Source: Streptomyces albipurpureus (GTDB lineage Bacteria; Actinomycetota; Actinomycetes; Streptomycetales; Streptomycetaceae). Taken from it: a stretch of 34,466 bases of DNA. The stretch is from contig NZ_JAMQAW010000011.1 of the NCBI RefSeq assembly GCF_023701525.1, positions 330,902 through 365,367 on the forward strand, read 5' to 3'. Made by a program: the position numbers and the translations under genes. The notes beneath the pieces are model-generated. The model did no database searches, was not told the origin of the DNA, and saw only the letters and a list, made by a program, of their open reading frames with translations. Below, in pieces: positions 24,057-32,373 of the stretch (within the stretch, counting starts at the first letter, position 1; each line of letters starts with the position of its first letter).

Positions 24057-25258
24057 AGATTCAACCGGTCAAGGCAACGCTCTCGGCTGGTGTGCGGAAT
24101 CCCAGGCACTTGCGTGGACGGTTGTTGAGCTTCGTCGCGGTAGCGTCAAGATCGTCCTGGCTGAACGTCGAGAGGTTCGTTCCCTTGGGCAGGTACTGTC
24201 GGAGCAGCTTGTTGGTGTTCTCGTTGGTGCCGCGTTGCCAGGGGCTGCGCGGGGCCGCGAAGAACACGTGGACACCGGTTTCGGCGGTGAGTCGCTTGTG
24301 AGCCGCCAGTTCCATGCCGCGGTCCCAGGTGAGCGCGCCGTGTAGCCGGGGGTCCATGCGCGTGTAGGTTTCGGCGAGGGCGGGAACGACGACGGTGGTG
24401 TGACGGCTGGCGAGTTTCACGACGGTGAGGAAACGCGACTTCCGGTCGACCAGTGTGGCGACCTGGCTGTTGTTCGAGCCGATCACCAGATCGCCTTCGA
24501 AGTGTCCGGATTCGCTGCGGTCCTCGGCCGTTTGGGGGCGTTCCTCGATCGGTCGGGCATCGGTGATCTGCGAACGCCACTGGCCTTTCACTGTGTGGCG
24601 CTTGTTCTTCCGGATCGGGCGGCCGGTTCGAAGGCGCTTGCACAGCTCGCGGGGTATCGCCTTCCAGCGGGTGGTGTAGATCGACCGGTAGATCGTTTCG
24701 TGAGTGATCTGCATCTGCGGGTCGTCCCCGTGATGCAGACGCAGGTGTCCGACGATCTGTTCGGGCGACCACTCCTCCTTCAGGAGGGTCAACACCGTCT
24801 GTCGCAGAGCAGGTTTGCCCGCGAGGAGGCACTGCTTCGGGCGCCGGGCGCGATCAAGCGCCCGTTCCTGTGCGGCAGTCGCCCGGTAGACTTCGCGTCC
24901 GCCGTTCTTGTTGACTTCACGGCTGATCGTCGACACCGACCTCCCCAGGAGGCCGGCAATGGTCCGGTAGGACTCGCCGGCGCAAAGCCCGCGAGAGATC
25001 TCCTCCCGCTCGCCGGCGGTCAAGCTTCCAGCACGCGCCCTGCGGGGCTCGGGAGCGATTCCTCCATGGTGCTTGAGAACAGTGAACACCGAGCCGGGCG
25101 GCTTGCCGATCTGTCGTGAGATGACACTGATCGACTCCCCGGCCCTCCACCGCCGCCACAAGTCCGCCTTCATCTCGTCCGACATCCCCGGCCGACCCAA
25201 TCTCGCCACGTATACCGCCCTCAACCAGCACTGTTGCTCTCACCGGTTGAATCTAAGG
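24053..25258. mobile_element. IS30-family insertion sequence, complete
   Basis: About 1.2 kb with terminal inverted repeats: CCTTAGATTCAACCGGT at 24053-24069 and its exact reverse complement at 25242-25258. The similarity extends some ten bases further inward imperfectly. It encloses one transposase gene. It inserted between the IS5 remnant and the tyrosine recombinase gene, removing the latter's 5' end. A target duplication is not obvious. Confidence 0.85.
24061..25209 (-). CDS. IS30-family transposase
   Basis: About 382 residues, full length for the family. The N-terminus has two DNA-binding helix-turn-helix regions (LWRRWRAGESISVISRQIGK and IAGLLGRSVSTISREVNKNG). The DDE catalytic core has Asp in GHFEGDLVIG, Asp in LTWDRGMELA, and Glu in PWQRGTNENTNKLLRQYLPKG, the hallmark IS30 C-terminal motif. 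The frame is open without interruption, so the enzyme may be active. I prefer GTG 25209 because GAGGG lies about 8 bases before it; an in-frame TTG at 25224 is the alternative. Confidence 0.92.
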   Translation of the reverse strand: MARLGRPGMSDEMKADLWRRWRAGESISVISRQIGKPPGSVFTVLKHHGGIAPEPRRARAGSLTAGEREEISRGLCAGESYRTIAGLLGRSVSTISREVNKNGGREVYRATAAQERALDRARRPKQCLLAGKPALRQTVLTLLKEEWSPEQIVGHLRLHHGDDPQMQITHETIYRSIYTTRWKAIPRELCKRLRTGRPIRKNKRHTVKGQWRSQITDARPIEERPQTAEDRSESGHFEGDLVIGSNNSQVATLVDRKSRFLTVVKLASRHTTVVVPALAETYTRMDPRLHGALTWDRGMELAAHKRLTAETGVHVFFAAPRSPWQRGTNENTNKLLRQYLPKGTNLSTFSQDDLDATATKLNNRPRKCLGFRTPAESVALTG

Positions 25259-26248
25259 TTGCGGATCTGGACCGATCTGGGACGGGCGCCCCGAACGATC
25301 GATGCCTACGGGCGTGGTCTGGCCGAGTACCTGCTGGCCTGCGAGCGGGAGGGGACTGATCCGGTTGCCGCGAACCGGCTGCATGTGGCCGCGTTCGTGA
25401 AGGAGCTGAGCACGCGGCCGAGCCGTCGGGGGTCCAATGTCGTCGTACTCGACTCCGGAGCTGGGCTGGCGAACGCGACGCTCCAGCAGCGGCTGGTGCC
25501 GGTGCGGTTGTTCTACGACTACCTGATCGAGGAGGGCCTGCGGGAGTCGAATCCCGTGGGCCGTGGTCGCTACACACCCGGCCGGAGGTTCGGCGGGCAC
25601 CAGCGCGGGCTGGTGCCGCGGCTGACGAAACTGCCGTGGATTCCGAGCGAACAGCAGTGGCTCGACCTGCTGGAGGTCGTGCGGGACGAGCCCGTACGCA
25701 ACCGGCTCATGCTCGCTCTGGCCTACGACGCCGCCCTGCGGCGCGAGGAACTGTGCTCTCTGCGGACCGATGACCTCGACCCCGCTCACCGGCACCTGCG
25801 GGTTCGAGCCGAGACGACGAAGACCCGCCGCGAGCGCATCGTCCCCTACTCGGCGTCGACCGGCGTTCTGCTGTCCGGCTACCTTGCCCACCGGGCCACG
25901 ATCAGCCGGGCCCGCGGACCGTTGTTCCTGTCGGAGTCACGCCGCAACCACGGCCAGCCGCTGACGCTGTGGACCTGGTCCAAAGTGGTCCGGCGCGTCG
26001 CTCTGGCTGCCGGCCTGCCCCGCTTCTCGACGCACACCACGCGGCACCTCTGCCTGACCGACTTGGCGCGGATGGGCTGGGAACTGCACGCCATCGCGTT
26101 GTTCGCCGGACACCGCAGCACCGAGTCCACGCTGACCTATATCCACCTCTCGGGCCGTGACCTGGCGGAGAAGCTGAACCGCGGCATGCAGCAGATTCAC
26201 TCCTGGAGGGTGGACATGCTGACCCGCACTGGGGCGGTCGCCGAGTGA
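25259..26248 (+). pseudogene. Tyrosine recombinase A, 5'-truncated by IS30
   Basis: The frame entering from the IS30 end encodes about 330 residues of a tyrosine recombinase. The core-binding domain starts at TDLGRAPRTIDAYGRGLAEY. The catalytic domain shows Arg in DAALRREELCSLR, Lys in TTKTRRERIV, HTTRH (His-x-x-Arg), GHRS and the nucleophile in STLTYIHLS. All active-site residues are present, but the first 30-50 residues are lost or replaced by IS sequence. An in-frame ATG inside the IS (25073) might still allow a hybrid product. The 3' end overlaps the second recombinase by four bases (ATGA type). Paired, overlapping tyrosine recombinases recall Tn554-type TnpA/TnpB or recombinase-in-trio elements. 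Confidence 0.75.
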
Positions 26249-27935
26249 GCACACGAATAGGCATATCGGGTCAGACGACCAGCGCTGCAGCCTGGGCATG
26301 GCCGGTCGATCTTGCTGGCTTTGACCGTCGCGGTCTGCTCACTGAGGCCGAAGCCGGCACGCTCCAGAACCTTGGCATCGAACAGATCCGACGCGGCGGG
26401 CTCACCGCCAGCGCACCGCTTCTGCGGCCGGCCGCCCGGGTGGTGAGGCCGTTGGCAGATTGTCTTGAGGCCCTGCACTGGTCACCGGACCAGCATCAGC
26501 GGCGATTCGCACGAGACGCCGCCGAGCTGATCCTGGTCCGCTGCGGCGCACTGCGACGGGCCTTCTGGGGCTGGTCAGAGCAGGACTGGGTGGATCTCAT
26601 CGACGCGGACGGCGCCGAGTTCCGTCGTTCGTGGGGAGGTCAGATCGGTCCCAATGCCCGTCCGTTCGTGATCGCCTACGCCTATCTGCTGGGCGGGTTC
26701 ACGGCCTTCGACCGGCTCGGTCGCTTCCGGCGGTCGTCTCTGGCCCACCGGGTCTTCGGAGCCGGCTGTGTCGAGGACGCCGTCCGCCACGTCTGCAAGA
26801 TCCTTGCCGAATGGGGCTATCGCCGCGATGCCGAGCGGTTGACCTCGGTGATCTGCCAGGTGCTGCTGCTGAACCGCAGCCCATACCTGGAGGATCTGTC
26901 CACCGACGCCTTCGCCACGCTCCGCGTCCACCCGGCGATGAGCGGGCAGTGGGGCAAGGACCTCTACGGTCTTCACCGGGCGGTCGCCGCCCTCGGCTAC
27001 GCGGAGCCGCCACCATCGGGACACACATCCGGACCAGCGGCGATGGAAGGTGTCCCGGCCCGTGGGCGGACTGGGTCGAGCGCTGGTACACGACGTCGAC
27101 CCTCACGCCCAAGATCCGCAACAGCTACCGCAGCGTGCTCGCCAATATCGGCCGCTGGCTGGCCACTGAGCACCCTGAGAATACCGAACCTGGACAGTGG
27201 ACCCGCCAGACCTGCGCGGCCTGGGTCGCCGCGGTGGACCGGATGACCGTCGGCGACTTCTCCCAGTGGACACACGGTATGCGTTCCCAGAACCGCCTGG
27301 GCAAACCGCTCACCCCGGAGACGAAGTCCGGCTACCTCAAGATCCCACGCGCCTTCTTCCGTGACCTGCACGAATGGGAACTGGTCCCTCGCCGGTTCGA
27401 TCCCGCCCACGCTCTGAGAACACCCCGGAGCGTCCGTGCCCTGATGGGCCCGGACCCGCGGGTGATCGCCGACGAGATCTGGGCCAAACTCCTATGGGCC
27501 GGCCTGAACCTTGAAGCCGGCGACCTGCCGACCGCCGACGGCCGCACCTACCCCGTCGAACTGATCCGGGCCGTCACCCTGACCTGGCTGTTCGCCGGAC
27601 AGCGCAGTGACGAGATAGCCCGGCTCCGTGTCGGCTGCGTCCGCTGGCAGCACGACGGCCTCCCGATCCCCGGCGACTCCGGCGAGGTCCTCGCCCGCGA
27701 CGCCGTCTGTCTGCTGGACATCCCCACCCACAAGACCGGCACTGCCTTCACCAAGCCCGTCGATCCGCTCCTGGGCCAGGCCATCGAGGCATGGCAGTCA
27801 GTCAAGCCCGCCCAGCCCCGGATGCTCGACCCCAAGACCAACGAGCACGCCGAATTCCTGTTCGCCCACCGTGCCCGCCGGATCGCCAAGCACAGTCCGC
27901 AGGGGATCGTGCGATGCGGGACCGGTCGGTGGTGA
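26245..27935 (+). pseudogene. Tyrosine recombinase B (TnpB-like), frameshifted and 3'-truncated
   Basis: The first frame (26245 to about 27050) encodes a long N-terminal region (FARDAAELILVRCGALRRAF, FDRLGRFRRSSLAHRVFG). Near 27050 the frame shifts by one base and continues as ADWVERWYTTSTLTPKIRNS, with the catalytic-domain start GQRSDEIARLRVGCV (active-site Arg) and IPTHKTGTAF (Lys). It ends at 27935 after FLFAHRARRIAKHSPQG, before the His-x-x-Arg, His and Tyr motifs. Two lesions therefore make it inactive. Size and order resemble TnpB of Tn554-like elements. A fragment with the missing next motif (PMLCRKAGVPTTDIRGNITSH) lies on the opposite strand at about 32,029-32,128. Confidence 0.72.
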
Positions 27936-28009
27936 TCCGGCGCCGGGGTCCCCACCGCTGCCGGACACCACGGTGAAGCCCCGATCAAGCGGAGCAACCT
28001 GCTCATGGT

Positions 28010-28046
28010 GTCGGCGGTGTGCCCCTTGAAGGGGCACACCGCCGAC
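28010..28046. terminator. Strong 16-bp hairpin after the DUF11 gene
   Basis: GTCGGCGGTGTGCCCC (28010-28025) pairs perfectly with GGGGCACACCGCCGAC (28031-28046) around a TTGAA loop. It lies 43 bp past the stop of the leftward DUF11-repeat gene, and also blocks read-through from the truncated recombinase B. Confidence 0.82.
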
Positions 28047-28088
28047 GTGATCCGGAATGCTGCGTGAACTATGCGGAGACGCTACGGG

Positions 28089-31000
28089 TCAGGCGCGTTC
28101 CGCCGGTCCGCCGAGGCTCTCGGCCACGGGGGGCTGTTCCTTGTTCGGCTTCTTCTCGAAGCTCTGCTGCGGTGCTTTGGCGGTCTCGTCGGCCTTGGGT
28201 CCTGTGGGCAGTTCGTCGGGGTTCTGGTGACGGTCTGCCGTCCGGTCCCGCCTCGATTCCTGAGGCTGGGCAGCCTTCTTGCCCTTGCCCTTGTCCTTGT
28301 CCTTGACGTCGACCGTGCCGTGCGTGGTGCAGCGGCTGTCAGTGCTCCCCGCCGGGCAGTTGTTGCCCGGGGTCGTGGAGACGACGGTGTTGTCCAGGCG
28401 CAGGTCACCGAACGGACGCCGCTTCACCGTGACCGAGAAGGTGATCGTCGCAGTCTCGCCGGGTGCAAGTGTGCCGCTCCACTCCAGGTCGGGCGAGGAG
28501 AAGGTGACGCTGCCGACGGTGGCGGTCGCGTCGTCGTTGTAGACGGCGTCGTCGAGTAGATCGCTGAGGTCGTCCGTGAAGGACGCGTCGACGATCGCGC
28601 CGCCGTTGTTGCGGACGGTGATCGTGTACGGGACCTCGGCACCGGGCCGTACCTTTGAGGGGCCGTTCTGCTTCTTGGTGATGGTCACCGAGGTCACATT
28701 GGTGGTCGTGGTGCTGGTGTTGTTGTCGGGGTTCGGGTCGTCGTTGTCCCCGGTGACCTTGGCGGTGTTGGTGATGGTGGTGGCACCGGCGGCGGCCGTA
28801 CCGGTCACGGTGATGGTGTCGCTGTCGCCGACCGCGAGCGCGCCACCGTCGCAGGTGAGGACACCGCCGGTGATGGAGCAGCCCGGGGTGCTGGTGGAGG
28901 CGTTGCTCAGACCGGCAGGGAGGGTGTCGGTGACCGTGTAACCGGTCGAGGCGTCGGGACCGTTGTTGGTGACCTGGAGCTGATAGGTGATCGTCCCACC
29001 GGGGCTCACGCTCGCCGGGCCCGTCTTCGACATGGCCAGGTCGGCCTCGATCTGCGTGACCGTCGTGGTGAAGGTGCTGGTGTTGTTGTCCGGGTCCGGG
29101 TCCGGGTTCTCGCCCGTGACCGTCACCGTGTTGACAATGCTGGTCGCTCCGGCGGCGGCCGTACCGGTCAGCGTGATCGTAGTACTCGCACCTGCGGCCA
29201 GGGAGTTGGCGGTGCAGGTGAGGGTGCCGGAGCCGATGCCGCAGCCAGGGGTGCTGGTGGAGGCGTTGCTCAGACCGGCGGGGATGGCGTCGGTGACGGT
29301 GTAGCCGGTGGAGTCACCGGGGCCGTTGTTGGTGATGGTGACCGTGTAGGTGACGGTTCCGCCGGGGCCGACCGTGGCCGGTCCGGTCTTGACCGCGGCC
29401 AGGTCCACCTGCGCCGGTGGCACGAAGGGGACGATGACCGTGTTGCTGCTGTCGTCGGCCTGCTCTCCGTCGGGTGCCATGCCCGTCGCCGTGGCGCTGT
29501 CGGTCACATTACCGTTGGTGACATCCGCGGCCGTGGTGATGTAGGTCGCGGTGCAGTCGAACGAGTCACCCGGCGCGAGCTGGCCCGCGGGGCAGTTCAC
29601 CGGCGGGTTGCCGGGGCCGACATCGGTCACTGAGATGTTGTTCAGCGGGACCCGGCCGTTGTTCGTGACCGTGAAGGTGTAGGTGATCGTCTGGCCGGCC
29701 GCGCTGAAGTCGGCCTGATCGGCGTCCTTGGTGACCGTCAGGGAACGCAGCGGAATGACCACCTGGTTGCTGGTTGCGGTGACGGTCTGGCCGCTGACCG
29801 TTCCGTTGACGACCGCCGAGTTGGTGATGGTCCCGGTGACCGCGTCGGCCGCGGTCGCCGTGTAGGACGCGGTGCAGGTCGTCGAGGCTCCGGCGGCCAG
29901 CGTCGTCTGCGCACAGGTCACGGTCGGGGCGCCGGGGCCGCTGTCCGTCACCGTGAGGTTGGTGAGCGGTGTCGTCGCGGTGTTGGTCACCGTGTACGTG
30001 TAGTTGATCGTCTGGCCGGTCGCGAAGGTCGACGCGTCCGCCGTCTTGACGATCGTCGGCGAGCCGACGGCCACGACGGTCAGTGTGGCCGGGCCCGGTG
30101 GGTTCACACCGTTCGGCACCAGATCGGCGGGCTGGTTGACATGATCGCCGAGGGCGCTGGACGTCACGTCGACCGTGACCGTGCAGAACGCCGTGCCGGA
30201 GGTGAGGCTGCCGCTGGTCAGGCCGACCGTGCCGGTGCCCGCGACAGCGCTAACCGTGCCCGAACCGCAGGTGGTCGAGGCGTTGGGGGCCGCCGCGACA
30301 GTCACCCCCGCCGGAAGCGTGTCGGTGAAGCCGAAGCCGTCCTTCTCCGCCAGATCGGTCGTGTTGGTGACCGTGAAGGTGAGGGTGGACGTGCCGCCCT
30401 GCGGGATCGACGCCGGGCTGAACTCCTTGTCGAGCTGCGGCGTCACATCGAGGATCCTGATGTTGTCGAACGCGTGGTCGTTGCCCAGGCCGCTGCCGTT
30501 GGCGTTGGTCATCTTGATGCCCGCGGCCGCGCCGGTGAAGAGCACCGAATTGTCCGCGGGGAACGAGCCCGCCCGGATCGGGCGCGGTCCGACCATGTAG
30601 GTCTGGGCCCTCGCGTCCGTACACGGGTTGATAGGCGAGTTGGAGAGCGGAATGTCCGGGCCGCCGCCCGTCAGGAAGAAGTTCAGCAGCGGTGCGGAGA
30701 CATTGCAGTTCACCGCCGCCACGTCCACCGAGAAAGTGATGAAGCGGTTCGCCGAAGTCAGCGGAATCGGGTTCACCGTCTGGAACTCGACAAGATTCGC
30801 GCCGGGGTTCGCGCCCTCGGTGTACGCGGCGACCGCGTGGTTGTTGTTGGGCGTCGGCGAGGCCGCCACCTGGCCCAGCACATTGGCCATGTTCTTCAGC
30901 TCGGACATGGCGAACGCGCTCTGAGCCTGGCAGGCGGGCTGGTTGGCGCCGGAGCGGTTGAGGATGATCCCGTTGCAGTTCGCCGCGCTCAGCCAGGGGG

Positions 31001-31253
31001 CCGCCGCAGTGTACGTGGCGTTGACGGGCGGCGCGCCCGTGTAGGCGGGCAGCAGGATCGGGGTCTGGCCGGTGCCGTTCTCGAAGTCCTCGGCGTAGAC
31101 CACGGTCGGCGCCTGCGGAAGGCCCGGAGTACCGGGTGTGGTGGCGTGTGCGACCGGGACGGCGGCGCCCAGGGCGATCGCCTGGGACGCGAGGACGAGG
31201 GCGGTGGAGGCAAGGGCACCGAGGCGGCGCCGTCTGCCGGGAGAACCGCGCAT
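28089..31253 (-). CDS. Large secreted DUF11-repeat protein
   Basis: About 1,054 residues. An N-terminal signal peptide (RRRRLGALASTALVLASQ, cleavage near VAHA) leads to a roughly 260-residue globular region with several Cys and a DNIRILDVTP end. Five or six DUF11-type Ig-like repeats follow, each with the pattern TYTVTITNNGPGDSTGYTVT, then DAIPAGL and TTITLTGTAAAGAT. The C-terminus is charged and disordered (KDKDKGKGKK, then EKKPNKEQ) and lacks both an LPxTG motif with a membrane helix and any lipid box; DELPTGPK near the end is not a sortase signal. It is therefore predicted to be released or held non-covalently at the wall. Such proteins act as adhesive or structural stalks; no specific role is known here. 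ATG 31253 has GGAG 11 bases upstream; ATG 31274 is the alternative start. Confidence 0.85.
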   Translation of the reverse strand: MRGSPGRRRRLGALASTALVLASQAIALGAAVPVAHATTPGTPGLPQAPTVVYAEDFENGTGQTPILLPAYTGAPPVNATYTAAAPWLSAANCNGIILNRSGANQPACQAQSAFAMSELKNMANVLGQVAASPTPNNNHAVAAYTEGANPGANLVEFQTVNPIPLTSANRFITFSVDVAAVNCNVSAPLLNFFLTGGGPDIPLSNSPINPCTDARAQTYMVGPRPIRAGSFPADNSVLFTGAAAGIKMTNANGSGLGNDHAFDNIRILDVTPQLDKEFSPASIPQGGTSTLTFTVTNTTDLAEKDGFGFTDTLPAGVTVAAAPNASTTCGSGTVSAVAGTGTVGLTSGSLTSGTAFCTVTVDVTSSALGDHVNQPADLVPNGVNPPGPATLTVVAVGSPTIVKTADASTFATGQTINYTYTVTNTATTPLTNLTVTDSGPGAPTVTCAQTTLAAGASTTCTASYTATAADAVTGTITNSAVVNGTVSGQTVTATSNQVVIPLRSLTVTKDADQADFSAAGQTITYTFTVTNNGRVPLNNISVTDVGPGNPPVNCPAGQLAPGDSFDCTATYITTAADVTNGNVTDSATATGMAPDGEQADDSSNTVIVPFVPPAQVDLAAVKTGPATVGPGGTVTYTVTITNNGPGDSTGYTVTDAIPAGLSNASTSTPGCGIGSGTLTCTANSLAAGASTTITLTGTAAAGATSIVNTVTVTGENPDPDPDNNTSTFTTTVTQIEADLAMSKTGPASVSPGGTITYQLQVTNNGPDASTGYTVTDTLPAGLSNASTSTPGCSITGGVLTCDGGALAVGDSDTITVTGTAAAGATTITNTAKVTGDNDDPNPDNNTSTTTTNVTSVTITKKQNGPSKVRPGAEVPYTITVRNNGGAIVDASFTDDLSDLLDDAVYNDDATATVGSVTFSSPDLEWSGTLAPGETATITFSVTVKRRPFGDLRLDNTVVSTTPGNNCPAGSTDSRCTTHGTVDVKDKDKGKGKKAAQPQESRRDRTADRHQNPDELPTGPKADETAKAPQQSFEKKPNKEQPPVAESLGGPAERA

Positions 31254-31274
31254 GTCGACATGTGCTCCGTTCAT

Positions 31275-31640
31275 CGGGATCAGGGTCCCCCCGGGGCCAG
31301 GAGTACCAAGTCCGCGGGCACACCGGGCAGAGCCCGCCGCAAACAGGGCCGCGCGTCACTCCGGGAGCCCCCTGAGCCGCATCCGGTTGGCGCAACGGCT
31401 GGCTGGCCCCCGGCACCGGCCCCCGCCCGGTCCCGCGCGTTCGGCCGCCCGGAGCAGTCGGCGCGTACCGGCGGAGACCGGCCGCGCTCCCCCGTACGGG
31501 ACGGATCCGGCCGCCGGGCGCCCCCGGACGGCACCGACCGGACCCGTCGGAGTGACCCGGGCCACTCCGGTGAGCCCACTGGAGTGCGCTCCGGGACTCG
31601 GCATTTGAGCGTGCGCGGCCTACGGCCTACGACCTTCGGT
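31275..31640. other. Upstream region of the DUF11 gene, no gene seen
   Basis: About 365 bp of GC-rich sequence. The promoter of the leftward DUF11 gene should be here, but I cannot pick a convincing one. A small GGAGTG/CACTCC inverted repeat lies near 31550-31569. Open frames are shadows. Confidence 0.45.
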
Positions 31641-32025
31641 GTGATGATGACCGTGACGCTCACCTCCGAGGGCCGTGCCGAATATCGAGCCGGGAACAAC
31701 ATCGGCCCCCTCCTCAGGTCGGTAGTGGAACTGACGGACTGGTCCTGGGAGATGCTGGCCAAACTGTGGGTCCGAGACCAACGGGAGAAACTACTGACGT
31801 GGGGGTATAGCACCCACCATCGAGCATGTCCTGATTGACAAGCACCATCTGGCCGAGCAGGCGGCCGGTGGATACCGCCTGACTGATTCAGGTCGGACGT
31901 ACTACCGGCACTACTGGGCCGAGTACGCCAAGGTCTCCCCAGAGGCCAAGGCGCCGCATCCGGACGGCCTATTGGTCTGGCCGGAGGCCGAAGACGTCGC
32001 GCTCAGGCGAGTCGGCCGCCGATAG
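31641..32025 (+). pseudogene. Frameshifted small protein of unknown family
   Basis: From GTG 31641 (or ATG 31644/31647) one frame encodes TVTLTSEGRAEYRAGNNIGP, then SVVELTDWSWEMLAKLWVRD and QREKLLTWG. Near 31812, after a run of G, the sensible sequence moves to another frame: APTIEHVLIDKHHLAEQAAG, GYRLTDSGRTYYRHYWAEYA, KVSPEAKAPHPDG, ending at TAG 32023-32025. Together these would make about 128 residues with a charged, winged-helix-like C-terminal pattern (YRLTDSGRTYY). I do not recognise the family; a small DNA-binding regulator is one possibility. A single-base change in the G run would restore it, so a sequencing error is possible. Confidence 0.5.
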
Positions 32026-32028
32026 GAC

Positions 32029-32128
32029 CAGTTCCGTGACTGGTGATGTTCCCGCGGATGTCGGTGGTGGGGACGCCGGCCTTGCGGCAGAGCATCGGGA
32101 TGATCGCCGTGTTGATGTAGTCGGTCGC
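32029..32128 (-). pseudogene. Tyrosine recombinase C-terminal fragment
   Basis: On the minus strand this piece encodes DYINTAIIPMLCRKAGVPTT followed by DIRGNITSHG. This matches the region just before the His-x-x-Arg motif of TnpB-like tyrosine recombinases (family form RGNITSHRARST). The similarity stops at the catalytic His. It is about 33 residues long and has no start of its own. It corresponds to the part missing from the recombinase B pseudogene at 26,245-27,935, but in opposite orientation, so it is either its displaced end or a relic of another copy. Confidence 0.65.
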
Positions 32129-32176
32129 CGGTCGCCGATGGCCCCCGTGGCCCTCCGGGCACGGGTGGTGGTGCCT

Positions 32177-32317
32177 CCGGCGGAGTCTGGGGGAGTGCCC
32201 CCACCGCATGGACTCTCCCCCAGGGCTTCGCCTGGGAGGGGCCCCATACTCCGCCTTGCGATGCTCCCCCACAGCCTCCGGCGCGGGTGGGGGTCCCCCC
32301 GGCGGAGCCAGGGGGAG
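32177..32317. repeat. Palindrome-rich segment with 19-bp direct repeat
   Basis: CCGGCGGAGTCTGGGGGAG (32177-32195) recurs as CCGGCGGAGCCAGGGGGAG (32299-32317). Between them are several GC-rich hairpins, for example CCCAGG-GCTTCG-CCTGGG near 32218-32235 and CCCCC/GGGGG arms. The segment lies downstream of the leftward DUF6541-like gene and could end its transcript. Similar clusters occur as dispersed repeats in Streptomyces. Confidence 0.6.
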
Positions 32318-32373
32318 GACCCCAGCCAGACCCCGCTCACTGATCCAGCCCGATCCAAAAGAAAGGCCCTGGG

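Noticed and set aside
28200..28240. Sortase signal (DELPTGPK) in the DUF11 protein
   Set aside because: It does not match LPxTG, and no hydrophobic helix or basic tail follows.
30141..31640. Plus-strand open frame running up to the 31,641 pseudogene
   Set aside because: Antisense to the DUF11 gene with Arg/Gly-rich translation. Only the part from 31,641 has protein-like composition.
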